Shown: positions 19,751 to 27,404 of the stretch, in pieces
How positions within the stretch are numbered: the stretch's first letter is position 1
Layout: the number at the start of each line of letters is the position of its first letter
DNA from: Prasinococcaceae sp. CCMP 1430
Taxonomy: Eukaryota; Prasinodermophyta; Palmophyllophyceae; Prasinococcales; Prasinococcaceae
Assembly: GCA_013416795.1 (NCBI GenBank)
Contig: RQSC01000010.1
Coordinates: 149,949-177,352 of the forward strand
Reading direction: 5' to 3'
DNA: 27,404 nt
Translations under genes and position numbers: made by a program
Notes under the pieces: model-generated
What the model was told of the DNA's origin: nothing
The model's database searches: none
Seen by the model: only the letters and a program-made list of their open reading frames with translations

Positions 19751-20412
19751 TGGTGCCGCGGGCGTGCCAACGCTGCAAGTCGCCGGCACGGCGCGACACG
19801 TTGCGATGTTTTCGTGTTGGCACGTGCGCTCGCCTCGCACCCCCTCTCCGGCGCGTTCCCCGGCGCGCTCGCACGCGCGCGCGATACCAATGGTGGCACA
19901 GACTCCCACCATATCACGTCTCATCTAGTCTGATGTAGAGTGCCATGTACAGTGCAACTGCAAGAGTGCTGTACCAGTTCAAAACGCTGCTCTCATGCGC
20001 TCCCGTGGTTCCTTTTGCCCTCAAAACAGCATTTCCCCCCTCGCTTCGGCGCCGGGGCGGGCTTGGTCGGGTTCGGGATGTGGCCTTATCCGCGCGCGCG
20101 TGGCCGATCGTGAGCGCGCGGCCGAGAACGCTCGCGCGCATTGGGCGGTGCGGTGCGGGGGAATTCGCGGGCGGGCGAAATGCGGGCGGGGCGGGTGCGG
20201 TGTGATACGGACGAGCGGAGGGGAACGCGACGTCGGGCGGGGGTTGGGTCGAGCGGGCCGCGCACCGGCCTCGCTCCCGCTGCTGCGGCGGAGGGCCGGA
20301 CGGCCGGGCGCGGGCGCGGGGGGGGGGTGCGAAGGGGGGATGCGGCACACAGGGTCGAGCGATCGCGGCCCCTCGCTCCTCCCCCCTCTCCCCCCCCGCT
20401 TCCGACCCCAGG
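19751..20412. other. Intergenic, 3' flank and promoter
   Basis: 662 bp between two plus-strand genes. An AT-richer stretch at about 19885-20040 includes ATGTACAGTG (about 19945-19954), possibly linked to 3'-end formation of the upstream gene. The remainder is GC-rich with G8-like and C-rich runs near 20315-20400, immediately before the next ATG. No gene was seen in either strand; the open frames are compositional. Confidence 0.4.
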
Positions 20413-22140
20413 ATGGCGATGGCTACCCGCGCCGCGTGCCCCGCGGCGGCCGCGCGCGCGTGCGACGCGGCGGCCGCGCTCGCCGCGGCGGCCGTCGTGC
20501 TGTCGACGGCCGGGCCGGCCGATGCGGCGGCGACCATCGACTGGAAGGCGCGCATGGCCGAGAAGGGTAGCACCGAGAAGGTGAAGCTGGTCAAGAAGGA
20601 GAAGAAAACCGCCGCCGAGATGGAGGCCGCTGCCGCGCCTGCACCCGAGGCCAAGGCCGCGCCCGCGCCCGAGGCCAAGGCCGACAAGGCCACTGCCGCG
20701 GAGTCGAGGGCCGAGAAGGCCGCTGCCGCCAAGGCCGCTGCCGCCGAGGCGAGGGCCGAGAAGGCTGCTGCCGCCAAGGCCAAGGCCGAGGCCGCCAAGG
20801 CCGCTGCCGCCAAGGCCAAGGCCGAGAAGGCCGCTGCCGCCAAGGCCAAGGCCGAGGCTAAGGAGGCTGCTGCCGCTCAGGCCAAGGCCGAGAAGGCCGC
20901 TGCCGCCAAGGCCGCCGCCGAGGCTAAGGAGGCTGCCGCTCAGGCCAAGGCCGAGAAGAAGGCCGCCGTCAGCGACGAGCTGCCATCGTTCGCCGAGCTG
21001 TTTGAGGTAAGGCCGCGAGAGCGCGCGAAGAGCGCGCGCGCTACTCGAAGGAAGTGGCCCACGCGCGTGCGAGCCGTGTCGGTGCTTTGCGCCCGATGGC
21101 GAGCCTACCCGTCTGTGGCGCCTGGGCGCGCGCTGTTCGGCGCGCGAGCGCGCAAGCTGACTCGCGCTGCGACGCTCGCACGCGGCTCTCCAGACCCCTG
21201 CGGCACCGAAGGCTTCTACCCCGGGCATCGACCCGGCCAAGGAGAAGCGCACCAAGGTGACCGAGGTGCCCGAGCCCGCCGCGCCGGCCGCGCCGGCGCC
21301 GGAGGTCAAGGTGGTCCGCAAGACAAAGGATGAGGTCACGGTGCCCGTCGCCAAGGTTGTCGAGGAGAAGACTGACCCCGTGCGCGAAGCTGTGCCCACT
21401 GGCCTGGGCAAGACCTCGGAGCCCAAGACGGCTGTCTGCTCCAAGGACGGCGCGCTCTTCAAGTGCACCAAGGAGGTGCGTAGACGCGGCCATGAGCCAT
21501 GCGGTCGCCCCCTCCGCTTCCATCTTAACTGCCAACAAGCACCCAAGCGCGTGTTGGTGCAGGCGCTGCCCATTGCGTGCGTGCGTTCAGTGCTGACCCC
21601 CTGCCCTCGTCGCTGGGGCTCCGCAGGAGGCGAAGGCTCTGGCCGCCGAGGAGGCTGCCGCTGCCAAGGCTTCCTCTTCCATTAACCTCCCGTCGTTCGG
21701 CGGCGGCAAGAAGGAGAAGGCCGCTGCTAAGGCCCCGGCGAAGGCCGTCATGGCCCCCGCAAAGGCGAAAGCTGTTCCCACGGACGGGAAGGTGACGGGC
21801 TTTGCGGCCGGCGAGGAGGGGTTCGAGCTGGACGTTCTAATCAAGTCGGCCATTCTGTTCTCCCCGCTACTGATTGTGACCGTCGTCATCGGCAAGGATG
21901 CGCTCCTCGTCTTCCGCAACCTCTTGACGAAGGGCGAGGTGCGTGGTGTCAGCGGACTTGGGCAGCTAGCAATACGCCCGTCTCAGCTCGATGTTTTGCG
22001 CGCGCTGCGTTTGCACGCGTGCGCTTTGACCGGGCATGCGCCCATCAATCTTGTACATCGACACGCATGCGCGACGCTGACGTTATTCGCCGCGCCACCT
22101 ATCACGGCACGAGCTGAAACATCTGCAGGGCTTGTACTGA
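20413..22140 (+). CDS. Ala/Lys/Glu-rich helical protein with C-terminal membrane helix
   Basis: Not recognised. Four exons: 20413-21006, 21194-21475, 21627-21938 and a tiny last exon 22129-22140 (399 residues). All introns are phase 0; they start GTAAGG, GTGCGT and GTGCGT and have CTGAC (A at 21160, 21596, 22080). The N-terminus has an Ala-rich hydrophobic core (AAAALAAAAVVLSTAGPADA) ending in a possible Ala-x-Ala cleavage site, like a signal or lumenal targeting sequence. Residues about 70-185 are near-perfect Ala-Lys-Ala-Glu repeats, which would form a long charged helix resembling TolA-type stalks. Later come PSFAELFE, a Pro/Ala/Val-rich linker and one membrane helix (ILFSPLLIVTVVI) near the end. 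The last intron could also end at the earlier GAG, adding LKHLQ before GLY. A plastid or thylakoid stalk protein is a reasonable guess, not a finding. Confidence 0.7.
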
Positions 22141-22607
22141 GTAACCCTCTCGACGCCGACTGTAAGCTCACTCACAAAAGCGTGCGTTGCTCGCGTCCGT
22201 CGTTGCACGCCTAGCGGCGCCCCGCCGGCGCTGGCATCAGCGCCCGGCGGCGTCGCCTAGGCGGCAGCAGGCGTTGCGCGCGCGAGCTGCTCGAGCGGCT
22301 GCGATTGGGGCGGAGGCCAGCGCCGCTGCCGCGACGGCACGCAGCCGCGCCCGGCACGCCGCCGCGCAGAGCGCACACACTGCCGCGGCCTCCCTTGTGC
22401 GCCCCGGCGGGTCGCCGAAGGTGTCGCATGTCGCACGTCATCCTTTCAGGTTACGACAAGATACGCACATATTTAGGGTTTGTGGAATTTTGCGACGCCC
22501 GTAACCCTCACAGTGGGAGGCAAAGGTAGCCGCCGGCGTGCGCCACACGCCGCCCGCAGGGTGGCCCCCACCCCCCTGACGCCCCCCCGGGCGGCGCGAG
22601 GCGGCCC
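22141..22607. promoter_or_regulatory. Intergenic with telo-box
   Basis: 467 bp between two plus-strand genes. The left part (about 22200-22420) is GC-rich with Ala/Arg-rich open frames on both strands that look compositional. From about 22435 to 22520 the base composition shifts to AT-rich, and TTTAGGGTTT (22472-22481) is an exact telo-box. This is 127 bp before the ATG at 22608. A core promoter here is likely by position and composition. Confidence 0.4.
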
Positions 22608-22706
22608 ATGCTACGCTCGGCGCTCGGCAGCGCCCTGCGCTCGGCACGCGGCGTGGCGCGCTCGCCTGCTGCCGCGCCATTTTCCATCAGGCTGGAGCCC
22701 GCATAG
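22608..22706 (+). other. Short open frame resembling a mitochondrial presequence
   Basis: From the ATG at 22608 the frame reads MLRSALGSALRSARGVARSP, then stops at TAG after 32 residues. The Arg/Ser/Ala/Leu pattern without acidic residues is typical of a cleavable mitochondrial targeting helix. It lies upstream of the RlmI-type methyltransferase, whose own frame has no ATG, so it may be the separated first exon of that gene. The only GT in a usable place (GTGGCG at about 22652) does not fit the donor consensus of this window, so the join is not established. Confidence 0.35.
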
Positions 22707-22985
22707 GCCTGGAAGCTGCCGGCCACGTGCCCGGCGCGGTCGAGCGGGCCGCCAATATCCTGGGTGATCGCGCTGCCATCGGGCGCAAAGGTCTGGAGCG
22801 ACAGCGTGTTGCCCGCGGAGCGGTGCGCCTGGCCCTGGAAGCCCTGGTTGGAGCGCCAGATGGTGTTGTCGATCAGGCGCATCGTGTTCAGGTCGGTCGC
22901 GCTCGGCGCATAGTCCTGGGCGGCGGCGGGCGCGGCGAGTTCCGCTCGGACGCGGACGTCGCCGGTGGGCGCGTCATAGAGGACG
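22672..22985 (-). other. Antisense bacterial-looking coding segment
   Basis: The minus strand has an open frame that reads as ordinary protein with mixed codons: VLYDAPTGDVRVRAELAAP, then DYAPSATDLNTMRLIDNTIW, RSNQGFQGQAHRSAGNTLSL, QTFAPDGSAITQDIGGPLDR and AGHVAGSFQAYAGSSLMENG. It contains Asn, Gln, Ile, Tyr and Phe in normal amounts, unlike the Ala/Arg/Pro shadows around it, and uses GAT, GAA, TAT and AAT codons that are rarer in the neighbouring genes. It has no start upstream and beyond both ends it becomes the antisense of the methyltransferase gene. I could not identify the family. It may be a transferred or inserted fragment, an exon of an unseen minus-strand gene, or an assembly chimera. 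Confidence 0.4.
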
Positions 22986-22991
22986 CGGCAG

Positions 22992-24446
22992 CGGCGTGTG
23001 GTGCCGACGTCGTGCCGCTGGTGGTGCTCAAGCGTGGCAAGGCGCGGCTCTTTCGCGAGGGCAATCCGCTCGTGTTTGGCGGCGCCGTCGACTGCGTGAT
23101 CGGCAGCCCTCCGCCACGCTCGGGCGACCGCGTCGTGGTGACCGATGGTGCGCGCAACCCTGTTGCGTGGGGCGTCTTCAACTCAGACAGCATGTATCGG
23201 TGCGTGCGCGTGCGCTTGCGGGCCAGGAAGGCCATGTCTTGGCCCCCCTGCCCGCCTCGGCCAGCTCTCCTGTACCCCGCCATCGTGCCACACTCGGACG
23301 CGACGCTGACCCCAGCGCTGTCCACCGTGCGCCAGTGTACGCGTGCTGCAGAGCGCTGCGGATGCTGCCGCTGAGCCCGAGCTCGCGCTCGACGTGTCGC
23401 GATTATTGCGCGCGCGCGTCGCCGAGGCCGCGCGCTTGAGAGAGCTCATGGGCGTCACGCCGACCCCCGCGCAGGCCAGCGCGGGCGAGCCCACCAGCGC
23501 GTTTCGCCTCCTCAACGCTGAGGGCGACGGCCTGAGCGGTCTGGTCGTCGACGTGTTCGCGCACGCGGCGGTGGTGCAATCAAACGCCCAATGGACCGAA
23601 AACAATCGCGCGCACATCGAGGAAGCGCTGCTCAAAGAGCTCCCCTACGTGCGGCGCATCGTATGGCGGCGTAACGAGGCGATGCTCAAGCTTGAGGGTG
23701 GCGAGGACGCGCTCGAAGATGCACACGAGGGCACACTCGGCGGCGAGGGGGAGGGCGAGGGCGACAGTGGCGGCGAGGGCGACACCGTCGAGGTGTGCGA
23801 GGGCGGGCTGTCGTTCGGTGTGGACCTCGCAAAGGGTCAGAAGACCGGATTCTATTGCGACCAGCGTGATTCGCGCGCGTGGCTGCGCTCGTTGGCGGGG
23901 GTGCGGGGCGCGAGCGTGCTTGATCTATGCTGCTACACCGGTGGCTTTGCGCTTTCCGCTGCTGCGGGCGGCGCGGGGCGCGTTTTGGGAGTGGACTCGA
24001 GTGAGCGTGCGGTGACCATGGCGCAATCGAACGCGCAGCGCAACGAGGCGCTCGTCGGCGAGACCCAGCTGTCGTTCCGCGCGGGCGACGCCATCGATGT
24101 GGCGCGCGAGCTTGCGGCATCTGGGGAGCGCTTTGATATCGTCGTTCTCGACCCGCCCAAGCTCGCACCGAGCGCAAAGGCAGTGCGCAAGGCCGAGAGG
24201 AAGTACGCGGCGTTCAACGCGGCGGCGCTCGAGTGCCTGCGGCCGGGCGGTATATTGGTGACCCACTCGTGCTCTGGCGCCGTTGCGCGCAGCGGTCAGC
24301 TGCGCGAGATAGTCGAGGGGGTCGCTCTCAGGGCAGGTCGTCGCGCACAGCTCGTGCGGCGTGCGGGCGCCGCGCCCGACCACCCGGTGTCGGCATCCTA
24401 TCCGGAGTCGCAATACCTCGACTCGCTGGCGTTTGTCGTCAAGTGA
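22992..24446 (+). CDS. RlmI-type 23S rRNA (cytosine-C5) methyltransferase, 5' end unresolved
   Basis: Two exons are clear: about 22992-23199 and 23336-24446. The intron starts GTGCGT, has CTGAC (A at 23309) and ends CAG; the split codon gives Arg in SMYRVRVLQS. The first exon encodes a PUA-like domain (LKRGKARLFREGNPLVFGGA). The second encodes the EEHEA-like and Rossmann methyltransferase parts: FRLLNAEGDGLSGLVVDVF, GQKTGFYCDQRDSR, the SAM-binding VLDLCCYTGGFALSA, the catalytic loop VLDPPKLAPS, and THSCSG with the Cys nucleophile. The order and residues match E. coli RlmI (YccW), which methylates a 23S rRNA cytosine; here an organelle rRNA target is likely. A Gly/Glu-rich insert (about 23695-23790) is extra. 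The frame has no ATG upstream within the open region, so the true first exon is missing; the presequence-like frame at 22608 is the best candidate. Confidence 0.8.
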
Positions 24447-24829
24447 GGCAGCCGCGCGCAAACTCATAATACGTCACCCGCGAGCCCCATTTGGGTCCAA
24501 ATGTTCGTTCATTTGGGGTTTACTGTATTATCTATTAGGGTTTATTTGGTGGCCGGCCGCGCGCGCGTGCGCATGTAGAAAGTACAGTAGAGTGGGAGCG
24601 GACGTGGCGGGTGCGCCACATCCCACCCGCGGGTGTTGCTCACGCTCGTGCGCGGCTGCACGTGTGAGTCTGCGCGAACACGCTCGGCCGCGGCGGCAAG
24701 TGGGCATGGCTGCCGCGGGGCCGCGGACCTCCGCGCGAGTGCGGCCGGCCGCGGCCGCGTGGCTCGTCAGCGCAGGCCGCCCTAGCGGCGGCGGCGTGCG
24801 CGGCCGCGCGCGCCGATGGCGTCGGGAGA
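24447..24829. promoter_or_regulatory. Intergenic with inverted repeat and telo-box
   Basis: 383 bp between two plus-strand genes. About 24465-24550 is AT-rich. It contains CCAAATG-TTCGTT-CATTTGG (24497-24516), a 7-bp inverted repeat with a 6-base loop, then TTAGGGTTT (24535-24543), a telo-box. An AGTACAGTAG motif lies near 24580. From about 24706 the sequence becomes GC-rich; an ATG at 24706 opens an Ala/Arg-rich frame out of register with the next gene. Confidence 0.4.
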
Positions 24830-25543
24830 ATGAGCGTGACGCTCACGCTTCCGCCCATCTACGCCACCGAGCTGGACTCGTGGCCAGGTGGCATCAGGCA
24901 GCAGTTCCAGGTGCTGGCAGCGTGCCCGCTGCCTGACGGCGAGACGTTCGTCAGTACGGTGCTGAGGGGGGCGTCGGGCGGAGATGCGGGTGCCACGAAC
25001 CTGACATTTCAGGAGACGGCCATCGACAAGGGTGACGCAGTCGTGCGCTTCGACCCCGCCGCCGCCGGTAGTGGCGGCGCAGGCGGCGGCGCGCCCGCGC
25101 CTGCGCGCGGTGTGTCGTTTCCGACCGCCGACGCCCTGCGCGCTCTGCGGGCGATAGCGACCGAATGCGAGGCCGAGGACAGCGCGTGCGTGCTGGTGAA
25201 TCCACAATGGACACCGCGCGGTTCGCAGGTGATCAGCGACTTTGGCGTTGGGCCGTGGGCCGCGCGCGCGTACGAGTTCGTCGAGACATTTGCCACCGTC
25301 TTCGTATACAGGCAGATCCGCATGGAGCAGCGCGAGGTCGCCATTGTGCGCGCGTATCCCAGCGGCTACGACGCGTTCGTCCTGGGCTTCGACAAGGAGG
25401 AGGACCGGCACCTGGGCTCATTTGGAGACGTCGAGCCCACGTATGACCAGCTCAAGGGTGCCATTGACGCCGCCTTCGGCGAGACGACGCTGCTGGGAAG
25501 GCTGGCCAGCGAAGCGAAGTGGAACGCCGAAAATCTCCAATAG
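24830..25543 (+). CDS. DUF1995-like protein, probable plastid protein
   Basis: Single exon, 237 residues from the ATG at 24830. The C-terminal half has the pattern seen in plant and algal DUF1995 proteins: CVLVNPQWTPRGSQVISDFG, then an aromatic helix with YEFVETFATVFVYRQIRM, then REVAIVRAYPSGYDAFVL and a closing EPTYDQLKGAIDAAFG. Family members are mostly plastid proteins, some with adenylate-kinase-like or photosystem-assembly roles; the biochemical activity is not established. The N-terminal part is less typical and a Gly/Ala-rich loop (about residues 76-95) interrupts it. The frame stays open for about 25 Ala-rich codons upstream of the ATG (including AQAALAAAACAAARADGVG), which would suit a transit peptide if an upstream exon supplied the start. 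The 3' end converges on the His-rich gene. Confidence 0.6.
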   Translation: MSVTLTLPPIYATELDSWPGGIRQQFQVLAACPLPDGETFVSTVLRGASGGDAGATNLTFQETAIDKGDAVVRFDPAAAGSGGAGGGAPAPARGVSFPTADALRALRAIATECEAEDSACVLVNPQWTPRGSQVISDFGVGPWAARAYEFVETFATVFVYRQIRMEQREVAIVRAYPSGYDAFVLGFDKEEDRHLGSFGDVEPTYDQLKGAIDAAFGETTLLGRLASEAKWNAENLQ

Positions 25544-25979
25544 CGGCCGCCCCTGCAACCGTGCCGCTTGTCGTCGGGGGGGGAAGGGGGGGGGGGAGGT
25601 CGTGCCGCGGTGGACCGGCGCGTGCGCGATGTACAACAGTAAAAGCCCGTGACCGTGGCAAGCAAACTCCCGCCGTCGCGTTTGCTCAGGGATTGATATG
25701 GCGCTTAGGTGAGACTGTAGATGGTATGTGGAAGGGGGGCTAGTTTGGGGGGGGGAGCGCGGCTGCGGCAGCGAGAAGAGCGCGCAAACGCGTGTTGCTC
25801 AAGTGTAACACTACTTGTCGGAATAACATCGTGGGTTGGTCGCGGTTGTCTCCGCGACGGTAGTTTGCACTAGTTGTGCTTCTGCTGCGGTGCCAGGGGC
25901 GACGCCGAGCCTTGGATGCGGTCCTGAGCGATTCTTTTGGATCGTCGATGTTCACGCGCCAGCTCGTGCAGCTGCGCGA
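25544..25979. other. Convergent 3' interval with long G runs
   Basis: 436 bp between two convergent stop codons. Plus-strand G runs are G8 (25576-25583), G11 (25586-25596), G6 (25734-25739) and G9 (25747-25755). GATGTACAAC lies near 25629. About 25640-25870 is AT-richer than the genes. No gene was seen. Confidence 0.45.
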
Positions 25980-26582
25980 TCATGCCTGCACAGGCAAGCA
26001 GAGGGTGGCCACCGCCACCGCCGCGAAGGCTGAGGCAGCGGTGGTAATGGTGGCAGCAGCGGATGAAACGGTGTCGTCATGGCCATGACCCTCGTGATCG
26101 TGGTCGCCGTGGTCGCCGTGGTCGCCGTGGTCGCCGTGGTCGCCGTGGTCGCCGTGGTCGCCGTGGTTGTGATCGTGATCACCCGCGCCGAGATCAGCCA
26201 TTCCGAACTCGCCACCTGGCGAGCACTTGAGCGGTTCGTCGATCGATGGGTAGCCGAAACCGTCCTCGCACATGCAGTGTGCGTTTGCGCCCTCGCCCAT
26301 CACCCATCCGTGGCCGCCGCACACCTCTTCCTCGTTGTCGTGGTCGCCGTGGTCGCCGTGGTCGCCGTGGTCGCCGTGGTCGCCGTGGTCGCCGTGGTCG
26401 CCGTGGTCGCCGTGGTCGCCGTGGTCGCCGTGGTCGCCGTGGTCGCCGTGGTCCGCCTCCAGCAGCGCGCGCGCGTAACTTTTGCTTGCGCTCGCGCCGT
26501 TGCCTGCGGCCACGTCGCAGATCAGCGCCCCCACGAGCGCGGCAGCGAGCGCGGCGGCTGCGGCCGCCCGCGACACCCGCAT
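25980..26582 (-). CDS. Secreted or surface Gly-Asp-His repeat protein with EGF-like module
   Basis: Single exon, 200 residues from the ATG at 26582, chosen because it begins a classic signal peptide (MRVSRAAAAAALAAALVGAL, cleavage probably after AAG near 27-30). Residues 44-81 are DH followed by twelve exact GDH triplets. Then comes an acidic patch (NEEE) and an EGF-like cysteine module with VCGGHGWV, HCMCEDGFGYP and LKC. Residues about 140-161 hold seven more GDH triplets, then HDHEGHGHDD. The C-terminus (about 173-200) is small and hydrophobic (ATITTAASAFAAVAVATLCL), fitting a GPI-anchor signal or membrane tail. Dense His/Asp arrays bind divalent metals such as zinc, nickel or copper, so an extracellular metal-binding or storage role is inferred. 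At DNA level the arrays are 9-bp tandem repeats (26100-26162 and 26340-26453). The frame remains open upstream of 26582, but there is no signal sequence there. Confidence 0.75.
   Translation of the reverse strand: MRVSRAAAAAALAAALVGALICDVAAGNGASASKSYARALLEADHGDHGDHGDHGDHGDHGDHGDHGDHGDHGDHGDHGDHDNEEEVCGGHGWVMGEGANAHCMCEDGFGYPSIDEPLKCSPGGEFGMADLGAGDHDHNHGDHGDHGDHGDHGDHGDHGDHDHEGHGHDDTVSSAAATITTAASAFAAVAVATLCLPVQA
26100..26162. repeat. 9-bp tandem repeat, 7 units
   Basis: Seven copies of GTGGTCGCC, coding on the minus strand for Gly-Asp-His triplets. Near-perfect nucleotide identity shows recent expansion or homogenisation. Confidence 0.95.
26340..26453. repeat. 9-bp tandem repeat, 12 units plus 6 bp
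   Basis: Twelve copies of the same GTGGTCGCC unit plus a partial unit, within the same gene as the shorter array about 180 bp away. The two arrays share the unit exactly and flank the cysteine module. Confidence 0.95.
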
Positions 26583-27272
26583 CGCGCCGATCGACGCGTC
26601 AACTGCTCTCTCCCCTCGTAGTCCCTCCCCTCCCCACTTCCCGTCTGCGAGCCCGCTGTGGCGCGCCGAGTGGCTCCCTCCCTGGATCTCGCCGCCTCCC
26701 TCTCCGCGCTGCGCGCAGGCGTCCGCCGCTGGCGCGGCTTTCCGCTCGCGCATTTCGCGCGGCGCGCGCCCGCGGCGCCCGTCAGATTCGCGGGCGCGCC
26801 CCCGGCCTATCCGCGCCCGCGCGCGCACCGCCCGCGCACACCGCGCGCGCGCTCGGGGAACGCAGGCACAGGCAGGCCATCAACCAACACGCACTCGCCC
26901 GAAACCCCACTCCCACACTTCGAAGGATCCTCGTCACGCGACGCGAGCCACGGGCCCCGCAGGGGTGATGCCCGCCCCAAAGCGCGGCGTGCGCGCCCAC
27001 GCCGCGTGCCATCACTTTCAAAGGTTCAATCGAGCGAGTGTAAACCCTAAACCCTAACAAAGCCGAGGTTGCGCGTCGTTGTTGTGTTGCGCCATGTCCA
27101 TGCGGCGAGTGCATGGACCATCTGACGGTGGGACGCGCGCGCCCGAGGCGGCCCTCATCACTCGGGGAGTCCGTCCGTCAAAACGCATGCGCAGGGCGCA
27201 GGGCGGGCGCCTTACGGTACGTACGTACCACAGGTACGGCAGGTGGCCAAGCCCTCGCTCGCTCGCTCTCAC
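26583..27272. promoter_or_regulatory. Intergenic interval with double telo-box
   Basis: This is the upstream flank of the His-rich gene and perhaps an intron of the edge gene. AAACCCTAAACCCTAA (27042-27057) is two overlapping telo-boxes in the least GC-rich part of the interval. ACGTACGTAC lies at about 27217. Nothing convincingly coding was found; the open frames are Arg/Ala/Pro-rich on both strands. Confidence 0.35.
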
Positions 27273-27348
27273 CCTCCAGCAGGCTTCGCTTCAGGCCGGC
27301 GGCGGCGAGGTGCGGGGCAGGCGGAGGAGGCCGAGGCGGCGGCGCCAT
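27273..27348 (-). CDS. Possible first exon of a gene at the right edge
   Basis: From an ATG at 27348 the minus strand reads MAPPPRPPPPAPHLAAAGLK and continues RSLLEG. It is followed by GTGAGA, a splice donor of the same kind as that of the 1841-2617 gene, leaving a phase-1 end. No acceptor with CTGAC could be matched to it confidently in the interval to its left, so the rest of the gene is not identified. The same bases on the plus strand (CTCACCCTCCAGCAG) look like a splice acceptor, so the opposite reading is possible. Confidence 0.25.
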
Positions 27349-27404
27349 CGTCGCGGCGCGGATAGAGGTGCGCTGGCGCGCGCGCGCCCGCGCGTGCCGC
27401 AAGC

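Noticed and set aside
19914-20849. Minus-strand frame rich in Ala/Leu/Ser
   Set aside because: It is the mirror of the AKAE repeats and carries no independent motif; the plus strand has clean splicing and a membrane helix.
20086-21573. Minus-strand Gly/Leu/Ser repeat protein of 495 codons
   Set aside because: The repeats are the antisense of the Ala/Lys/Glu stalk, and it would cross two well-supported introns.
1-27404. CRISPR arrays, tRNA or rRNA genes, insertion sequences, bacterial operons
   Set aside because: None was seen. The 9-bp GDH arrays are coding repeats without spacers, and introns show the DNA is eukaryotic nuclear.

Overview
The window reads as nuclear DNA of a unicellular photosynthetic eukaryote, probably a GC-rich microalga. 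It is very GC-rich (roughly 70-75% by eye). Genes lie on both strands, mostly 0.1-0.7 kb apart, with short spliceosomal introns. Many products are organelle-related: a mitoribosomal protein, a mitochondrial-type phosphatidylglycerophosphate phosphatase, a mitochondrial carrier, a plastid-type MscS channel and a DUF1995-type protein. A haptophyte or similar alga fits, but nothing seen here fixes the lineage. Fourteen introns could be placed by reading frame. Twelve begin GTGCGC or GTGCGT, and all contain CTGAC before the acceptor, so the gene models rest on a consistent splice code.

Layout, left to right: a FAM185A-like DUF4097 protein (+, 294-1756); a small membrane protein with twin CX3CX3C motifs (-, 1841-2617, 5' end unresolved); a 1.1 kb divergent interval with an AT-rich island; an oxysterol-binding-protein-related lipid transfer protein (+, 3725-5624); a ubiquitin-specific protease (+, 6129-8084); a mitochondrial carrier (-, 8237-9340); an interval with an exact 42-bp tandem duplication; an MscS-like channel (+, 10027-11819); an mS35 mitoribosomal protein carrying a C-terminal SAP motif (+, about 11999-13791); a possible RING-CH remnant (-, 13910-14166); a 135-residue unknown protein (+, 14331-15250); a GEP4-type PGP phosphatase (-, 15448-16633).

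The most unusual gene is at 16829-19750 (+). It is a single-exon 973-residue protein that joins two BtuF-like corrinoid/siderophore-binding folds, an asparagine-synthase-type ATP-pyrophosphatase domain without a glutaminase domain, and a zinc ribbon.

It is followed by a four-exon Ala/Lys-rich membrane protein (+, 20413-22140); an RlmI-type rRNA cytosine methyltransferase (+, to 24446) whose 5' region holds an antisense, bacterial-looking coding segment; a DUF1995-like protein (+, 24830-25543); a secreted or surface protein with long Gly-Asp-His triplet arrays (-, 25980-26582); and a possible first exon at the right edge (-, 27273-27348).

The genes do not form an operon or an obvious pathway. 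Shared features are the splice code, telo-box motifs (AAACCCTAA) in three AT-richer intergenic intervals, and TGTACA motifs near several gene 3' ends.
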